DNA from: an uncultured Ruminococcus sp.
GTDB taxonomy: Bacteria > Bacillota_A > Clostridia > Oscillospirales > Acutalibacteraceae
Reading direction: 5' to 3'
Assembly (NCBI GenBank): GCA_902773395.1
Contig: CACYEJ010000073.1
Coordinates: 1-11,340 of the forward strand
Length of the DNA stretch: 11,340 bases
Part shown: piece after piece, positions 7,160 to 11,340 of the stretch
How positions within the stretch are numbered: the stretch's first letter is position 1
Layout of the letters: each line of letters begins with the position of its first letter
Made by a program: the position numbers and the translations under genes
Notes under the pieces: model-generated
Database searches by the model: none
The model's input: only the letters and a program-made list of their open reading frames with translations
What the model was told of the DNA's origin: nothing

Positions 7160-8485
7160 TTAATTGATTGAATCGAGAATTGATTGAATTTCCTCGGAAA
7201 CGTCTTTCTTTGCAGGAATTTCAATTTTGTTCATCTCGCTTGTATCGACTGACACAGGAGCCATATTCTGCATACGGGCAACCGTTTCAGAAATATCAAT
7301 CTGCTCAGACGACATCATGTTTGGCAAATTCACATCTGCCGAGTCTGTGTTTAATTCTCCGATAGAAATGTTCTTCATATCAGGAATTTCAAGATTCACA
7401 TCAGCTTTTACAGCCTCATTCACATTCTGAGCATTATTTACAGCAGATGAAAAATCGTACTTCTTAACATCAGGAACATTCACACCTACAGGATTTTTCA
7501 AATCCAGCTGCTCAGGAATAGAAACATTTTCAATACTATGCAGAACAGGACTCTGCACACTGTTCAATGCAACATTGTCAACCTCAGCCGCATTGATTGT
7601 CGGAGAACCAATAACAGGCACTTCCGGAATTTTGTTTGGTGAGATAGTCATCTCTTGAATGTTGTCTATCTTACTCTGCAAATTCTTCATATCAGGCAAA
7701 TCAACTCCCACAGCCTGAGAACCGTTTGCCGACATTCCTTCAACACTAACCTGAACGCCGTTTGCATTCGGGTCAATTGTACTCACTTTAACAGCACCAA
7801 CAACAGGAACCTTTATATTATCAAAAGCTTCCTTGTCAACTTGTGCCGTGATATTATCATTCAAGCTAATGCTCTTTGTTTCAGCAACCGTTACTTCCGG
7901 CTTTGAAACCTCAGCACTGCTCAGCGTAATTGGCTGCATAGGAGTAACATTAACATTACCAACTACAGCCTGTCCGGGATTAACATCAACAGCAGCCAAA
8001 TCAGCAAGCTTTCCACTTGCAACACCTGCCGGAACTGACGGCACATCAACAGCCGACAAGCTCTCAGAATCGAGTCCGGAAACATTAACTTCCTCAATAG
8101 AAATTGACGCATTGGGAATAACCGTTTCAGGCTTTTCGATGAGCGGCATTTGACCGCCGGAAATTGAATCAATATTAATTGAGCCAACAGACTTACAGTC
8201 AACATTGATTTCAGGCATATTAAGCTCCGGTAAATCGAACTGGTTACTTCCGGCTTTCACCTCTGCAACCTCGTTCTCAAAACCATTCAGTTCCATTGAC
8301 ACCTGAGGAATCTCACTTATCTCAGGTTTTTTTACTTCAACTTGAGATTCGTCAAAGCTCAAATCCTTACCGGTAAATTTAGCAAATTCACCTTTCAGTT
8401 GTAATATAACCTCTGTCATTTCATACTCGAATAATTCCTTGTTTCTTTCTACATCAGAAAGAGTTACATTATCTTTTTCTTCCAT
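7160..8485 (-). CDS. Unrecognised 441-aa protein with degenerate proline-aspartate repeats
   Basis: I do not recognise the family. The N-terminal 1-45 looks helical and charged (DVERNKELFEYEMTEVILQL). From about residue 53 to 425 the protein is an irregular series of short units rich in Val, Ile, Pro, Asn, Asp and Ser, in which a hydrophobic residue and Pro-Asp/Glu recur: LPELNMPEI (85-93), LPDMKN (263-268), VPDVKK (337-342), IPDMKN (367-372), LPNM (387-390). There is no Trp, a single Cys, no signal peptide and no membrane segment. Alternating hydrophobic residues would suit a long beta-rich or extended structure, loosely like AHNAK-type repeats. It lies between the WXG100 cluster and the VWA-FHA membrane protein, 61 bp after the former, with GAGG eight bases before ATG. 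It could be a T7SS substrate lacking a Sec signal, or a structural accessory protein; both are inference. Confidence 0.82.
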   Translation of the reverse strand: MEEKDNVTLSDVERNKELFEYEMTEVILQLKGEFAKFTGKDLSFDESQVEVKKPEISEIPQVSMELNGFENEVAEVKAGSNQFDLPELNMPEINVDCKSVGSINIDSISGGQMPLIEKPETVIPNASISIEEVNVSGLDSESLSAVDVPSVPAGVASGKLADLAAVDVNPGQAVVGNVNVTPMQPITLSSAEVSKPEVTVAETKSISLNDNITAQVDKEAFDNIKVPVVGAVKVSTIDPNANGVQVSVEGMSANGSQAVGVDLPDMKNLQSKIDNIQEMTISPNKIPEVPVIGSPTINAAEVDNVALNSVQSPVLHSIENVSIPEQLDLKNPVGVNVPDVKKYDFSSAVNNAQNVNEAVKADVNLEIPDMKNISIGELNTDSADVNLPNMMSSEQIDISETVARMQNMAPVSVDTSEMNKIEIPAKKDVSEEIQSILDSIN

Positions 8486-8546
8486 AGTTCACGCCTCTTT
8501 TATCAGTAAGGATTTTTTTGCTTTATGCTTTAATATTCAGACGGGA

Positions 8547-8852
8547 TTAACCCAATGACTGCGGGATATTCTCAGCGATCTGCTGGTCAGCTGTCTGCAT
8601 CTGCTTAGCGTTCTCTCTGAGGAGGTTAGCAAGTGACTGGAGCATATCCGGAACTGTCTTTGACATGTACTCATTAACAGCACCTGTGATGAAGCTCATC
8701 ATCTTCTCCTTACTCTCGCCTTCCCAAGCGCCTACAGCACCTGTAAAGTCGTCAACGAATGTGCTTGCCGCACTTACATATCTGCCCATAATACCTTCAA
8801 CATTATTAGCAGCGTTTTCCATCTCTTCAAACTTATAAACTATTTCAGCCAT
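8547..8852 (-). CDS. Canonical WXG100 protein (101 aa), EsxA/YukE-like
   Basis: The clearest WXG100 member in the window. The length of 101 residues, the two helices, the central W43-E-G45 turn and the Ala/Gln-rich second helix ending NIPQSLG all fit EsxA/YukE-type proteins, small helical-hairpin dimers exported by the EssC machine. At the place of the YxxxD/E export signal it has MQTAD (85-89), so Tyr is replaced by Met; a partner protein may supply the signal, as happens in Esx heterodimers. The ribosome site AAAGGAG lies eight bases before ATG and is among the best in the operon, consistent with high expression. It is the third of three consecutive small genes; the gap to the one before is 27 bp. 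Confidence 0.94.
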   Translation of the reverse strand: MAEIVYKFEEMENAANNVEGIMGRYVSAASTFVDDFTGAVGAWEGESKEKMMSFITGAVNEYMSKTVPDMLQSLANLLRENAKQMQTADQQIAENIPQSLG

Positions 8853-8879
8853 GATAGTATCTCCTTTTTCTATAATCTA

Positions 8880-9203
8880 TTAGCCCTGATTCGGGTTACG
8901 GTTAAAGTCACCGAGCTGCGGGTCAACAGTGTTGATGAGCTGGGTCTCGATTGTTTCGAGCATGCTGGTAATGCTAGCTGTAAGAGAAGAACCCTCTACA
9001 GTAAGGTTGTCGAAGATTGCAGGAACAACGTACTTGTTGTAGAACTCCTTGTAACCAGTAGAAGCATCACCGATAAAACCGGCACTTGTGAGTGTGTTGA
9101 TGAGGCTATCGAGCTCATCTTTAAGAGCATTTGCTGTGGATACGTAGGTTGACACGCTTGACTTAGCATTGTTTATGATTTCACTGTTAAGAATAGTAGA
9201 CAT
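8880..9203 (-). CDS. WXG100-like protein (107 aa), FIG turn, LGDFNRNPN tail
   Basis: A helical-hairpin protein of WXG100 size in which the turn reads F43-I-G45, so the tryptophan is replaced by phenylalanine. The first helix is polar and Ala/Ser-rich, and the second is followed by a tail, LGDFNRNPN at 97-105. The tail is almost the same as that of the protein at 537-848, though the rest of the two proteins differs. No YxxxD/E is evident near the C-terminus, so the tail itself may serve in recognition (inference). The ribosome site AAAGGAG lies seven bases before ATG. It is flanked by two other small Esx-type genes at gaps of 49 and 27 bp, which suggests co-production and perhaps pairing. It is assigned by size, fold pattern and context more than by the motif. 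Confidence 0.85.
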   Translation of the reverse strand: MSTILNSEIINNAKSSVSTYVSTANALKDELDSLINTLTSAGFIGDASTGYKEFYNKYVVPAIFDNLTVEGSSLTASITSMLETIETQLINTVDPQLGDFNRNPNQG

Positions 9204-9252
9204 AACAATACTCCTTTCTTTGTTTTAAAAATTATTTTACCGTAAAAACGGA

Positions 9253-9573
9253 TTACGACTGATATGATTTGATTGAGGCATTCAGACTGTCATACTCTTT
9301 AAAGATAGTCGTGTACTCGCCCTTTGCCTCTTTAAGGGTTTCAGAAATATGGTCGATAACCACTTTCTGGCGATCAATTGGCTCCAGCAAATTACCTTCG
9401 CACGATTTGATAAATGTTCTGCCTGCGGGGGTATCGAAACCTGTTTTCAGAGTTTCGAGCATAGTCTGGATATCTCCTCGTAAGCCCTGAAGTTCACTTG
9501 CCAAATCTGCAAAATCGGAAATTGCCTTGTTAAAAGCCGCTTCATCAATTACAATGTCAGTGTTTAGACTCAT
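9253..9573 (-). CDS. WXG100-like protein (106 aa) lacking the tryptophan turn
   Basis: A small, probably helical protein with no Trp. At the turn it has GFDTPAGRTF (45-54); the TPAGR-F block is seen after the turn in other Esx-like proteins, usually with Trp where Phe46 stands. It is related to the protein at 537-848: both have D10, A13, F14 and I18 at the same positions and an IFxExDS block near the C-terminus (IFKEYDS at 90-96). The FKEYD at 91-95 sits where the YxxxD export signal would be. It is the first small gene after the TPR gene (31-bp gap), with AGGAG eight bases before ATG. It is likely a secreted Esx-type partner or substrate. A non-secreted helical adaptor is possible but less likely. 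Confidence 0.82.
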   Translation of the reverse strand: MSLNTDIVIDEAAFNKAISDFADLASELQGLRGDIQTMLETLKTGFDTPAGRTFIKSCEGNLLEPIDRQKVVIDHISETLKEAKGEYTTIFKEYDSLNASIKSYQS

Positions 9574-9604
9574 TGCATCATCTCCTATCCATTTTTATTT
9601 CTGC

Positions 9605-11194
9605 TTACATAGCCTTGTAGGTCTTCCTACACTGGTCAATGTAGCCCATAAGAGATTTTTTCTCCTCTGCTCCCAGCAAGCTCGCCATTTCCTCTGCTTT
9701 TACAAACTTACCGGTTTCAGCGTACATTCTCGCACGGAAAACAAGAGCAAAATTATTATCTGAATCCTGCAGCATCTTGCTTCTATAGAAAGCGATATCC
9801 TCGGCATATCTCTTATCAACGTCATCTTTAGTGACAGTGGAAACAGTTTCGGAAATCTGTTTAAGAGCAAAAGCTGCTGTATAGCGTGCAAAATAAGCGT
9901 AATAATCGTTGCTGCTATGCTTTAAGAAGCTGCCAAACTGATAAGCCTTTTCGAAGTCTTTAACAGTAGCATAGCATGAAAGCAGTAAGAAATACACTCT
10001 ATCAAGCAATTCTGCGGGGATCTCTCCGGCAGCACCCTTTGGAGCAGATTCCTCAGGTATATCTTCATCTGTAACGGCGTCATCAGCAAGATCGTCAAAC
10101 GAGCCTTCTGGATATTCACGAACGGGGTTGCCGTCATCGTCATAAGAAACCTCGGCATATTCACCGATATCCTCACTGAGTTCGCCTGTTGTAATTTTCT
10201 CGTCAATAATTTCCATATCTTCTTCAGCCATTGCGTCCATTTCGGATTCGTCAATGTCAACGAAGAAATCAGGTTGATTAAAGTCAATTGGCTTCGGCAT
10301 TTCGTCGCTTGGGATAAGAGCCTCGGCAGCTTTAATAGCCTCCTCGTACTTCTGCATCTTAACGCATGCCTCTGCAAATGTAAGCTCAATGTCAAAACGC
10401 TTATCCTCAGGAGCTGTTTTTCTAAGCTCATTGAGAATAGTATAAGCCTTTCTGTTGTAATCGTCAGCCTGATCAGGATTGATAGTTGCTTTTACGATAT
10501 ACAAAGCAGCCTTTTCAATATTGACATTTACTCTTTCGCTGTCGCTGATTGCAGCATACTTCTCTGCATCACCCAACATTTTCTCAGCCTCATCATACTG
10601 CTGCTTAGCCATAAGGATACCGAAGTAAACCATATAGCCCTGCAGCTGATTTGGAGCGACAGAAATCCACTCAACTGCACATTTTGCAGCCATGTCGTAA
10701 TCTTCTGCCATCATGTAAAGCTTTAGCTTTTCTGAGATAACAGCCGGGTCAAGAGAGCCTCTTCTTGTTGTGTCAGCTTCCTCGTACTTTTTGAAGTTAA
10801 GCAAAGCCGCATCGACGTCCTGTCTTAAACTACAAAGCAAAGCCATTTGATAGTACAATCTTGGAGCTGCGAGTTCGCTGCATCCCTTAATCTCAGCTTC
10901 GGCGTAGCATTCCAAAGCCTTGTTGTAATCCTCCTTGAAGTAGTAAGCATTACCCAAGTTGAAACGAGCATCTCCGCTTTCAGGATCAATCTCAATTGCC
11001 TTGTTGAAGTAAGTCAACGCATCGTCAAACTTTTCGAGCGGAACGCAAACAGTACCTGCTCTGGAAAGTGCATACATGTCGGAAGGATTCTCTTCAATAG
11101 CCTTTCTGTACCAATCCAACGCAATCTCGTAGTTGTTGTTTTTAAACGCAGTATCGCCGTTTATTATTGCTTCTTCGTAAAATTCTTGATTCAT
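9605..11194 (-). CDS. Cytosolic TPR-repeat protein with acidic insert (529 aa)
   Basis: The first gene of the visible operon. Residues about 2-105 hold three well-formed tetratricopeptide repeats (for example NNNYEIALDWYRKAIEENP and FDDALTYFNKAIEIDP), and weaker repeats follow to about 295 and again at about 395-500. Between them (about 297-392) is a strongly acidic, probably flexible insert with runs such as EEDMEIIDEK and VSYDDDGNP. There is no signal peptide or membrane segment, so the protein is cytosolic. TPR domains bind peptides or proteins; a chaperone or docking role for the small Esx proteins that follow 31 bp downstream is plausible, but inferred. I place the start at the ATG at 11194, since AAGGTG lies six bases before it. 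A GTG at 11203 is in frame but overlaps that ribosome site. Not a recognised core T7SS component. Confidence 0.87.
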   Translation of the reverse strand: MNQEFYEEAIINGDTAFKNNNYEIALDWYRKAIEENPSDMYALSRAGTVCVPLEKFDDALTYFNKAIEIDPESGDARFNLGNAYYFKEDYNKALECYAEAEIKGCSELAAPRLYYQMALLCSLRQDVDAALLNFKKYEEADTTRRGSLDPAVISEKLKLYMMAEDYDMAAKCAVEWISVAPNQLQGYMVYFGILMAKQQYDEAEKMLGDAEKYAAISDSERVNVNIEKAALYIVKATINPDQADDYNRKAYTILNELRKTAPEDKRFDIELTFAEACVKMQKYEEAIKAAEALIPSDEMPKPIDFNQPDFFVDIDESEMDAMAEEDMEIIDEKITTGELSEDIGEYAEVSYDDDGNPVREYPEGSFDDLADDAVTDEDIPEESAPKGAAGEIPAELLDRVYFLLLSCYATVKDFEKAYQFGSFLKHSSNDYYAYFARYTAAFALKQISETVSTVTKDDVDKRYAEDIAFYRSKMLQDSDNNFALVFRARMYAETGKFVKAEEMASLLGAEEKKSLMGYIDQCRKTYKAM

Positions 11195-11200
11195 AACTAT

Positions 11201-11206
11201 CACCTT
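11201..11206 (-). promoter_or_regulatory. Ribosome binding site fixing the TPR gene start
   Basis: AAGGTG at 11206-11201 on the minus strand is six bases from the ATG at 11194-11192. The GTG at 11203-11201 is part of this site and has no good site of its own upstream, so the ATG start is preferred and the protein loses three residues relative to the longest frame. Confidence 0.6.
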
Positions 11207-11241
11207 GTGCTTTAAAATGTTAAACCTTGCATAACTTCATC

Positions 11242-11278
11242 GTACAATACAAACACTACTTTTGTTGTAATAACGTAC
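11242..11278. promoter_or_regulatory. Imperfect dyad in the leader upstream of the TPR gene
   Basis: GTACAATACAA at 11242-11252 is partly mirrored by TTGTAATAACGTAC at 11265-11278, an interrupted inverted repeat of outer GTAC arms and inner TACAA/TTGTA arms. It lies about 50 bp before the TPR start. The rest of 11195-11340 is AT-rich with no gene. I could not find a convincing -35/-10 pair, so the main promoter may be here in weak form or beyond the right edge. Confidence 0.25.
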
Positions 11279-11340
11279 TAGGAGAAGCTTAATCTATATA
11301 CCTTATGTAAAGATATTCTTATTGAGCTATATTTAAAAAA

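Noticed and set aside
7160..8485. Wall-anchored adhesin reading of the 441-residue protein
   Set aside because: It has no Sec signal peptide, no LPxTG motif and no C-terminal membrane segment.
9204..9252. Small hairpin CCGT-TTTT-ACGG in the gap between two Esx genes
   Set aside because: The stem is only four base pairs and is expected by chance; it is not followed by a T-run.
9253..9573. Calling all small proteins esxA/esxB by name
   Set aside because: The four differ strongly and the pairing cannot be read from sequence, so gene symbols would imply more than can be seen.

Overview
This window is most of a type VII secretion (T7SS, Ess/Esx-type) operon from an AT-rich, low-GC Gram-positive bacterium. 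The standard genetic code, GGAGG-type ribosome sites, WXG100 proteins and an EssC-like ATPase point to a Firmicute. The gut/rumen Clostridia (Ruminococcus/Oscillospiraceae type) are a reasonable guess, but the guess rests on general style and not on a marker gene. Every gene I can support lies on the minus strand, so the operon reads from the right edge to the left. I see no tRNA, rRNA, CRISPR array, insertion sequence or phage gene.

In transcription order the layout is: a 146-bp leader (11195-11340) with no gene; a cytosolic tetratricopeptide-repeat (TPR) protein (11194-9605); three small WXG100-type helical-hairpin proteins (9573-9253, 9203-8880, 8852-8547); a 441-residue protein of unknown family built from degenerate proline-aspartate repeats (8485-7160); a 100-bp gap with a perfect 14-bp inverted repeat and a possible internal promoter; a membrane protein with an outside von Willebrand A (VWA) domain and an inside FHA-like domain (7059-5569); an EssC-type membrane ATPase with one FtsK/SpoIIIE domain (5530-2426); a second ATPase polypeptide with two more P-loop domains (2419-863); a fourth WXG100-type protein (848-537); and the start of a proline/arginine-rich protein with a 66-bp tandem repeat, cut by the left edge (512-1).

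The expected division of labour, by analogy with known T7SS, is that the EssC ATPases power export, the small WXG100 proteins are substrates or co-substrates recognised by the C-terminal ATPase domains, and the VWA/FHA protein is a scaffold or sensor at the membrane. The TPR protein may act as a cytosolic adaptor or chaperone. The usual partners EssA, EssB/YukC, EsaA/YueB and a free-standing EsaB/YukD are not in the window.

The most notable points are as follows. EssC is divided by a single in-frame TGA, the only TGA terminator among nine complete genes, and a strong ribosome site lies just before it. The VWA-TM-FHA protein is encoded directly upstream of EssC. Two distant WXG100-type proteins share an identical-sense C-terminal tail written with different codons. 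The 441-residue repeat protein sits inside the secretion operon, and the left-edge gene carries a nearly identical tandem repeat.
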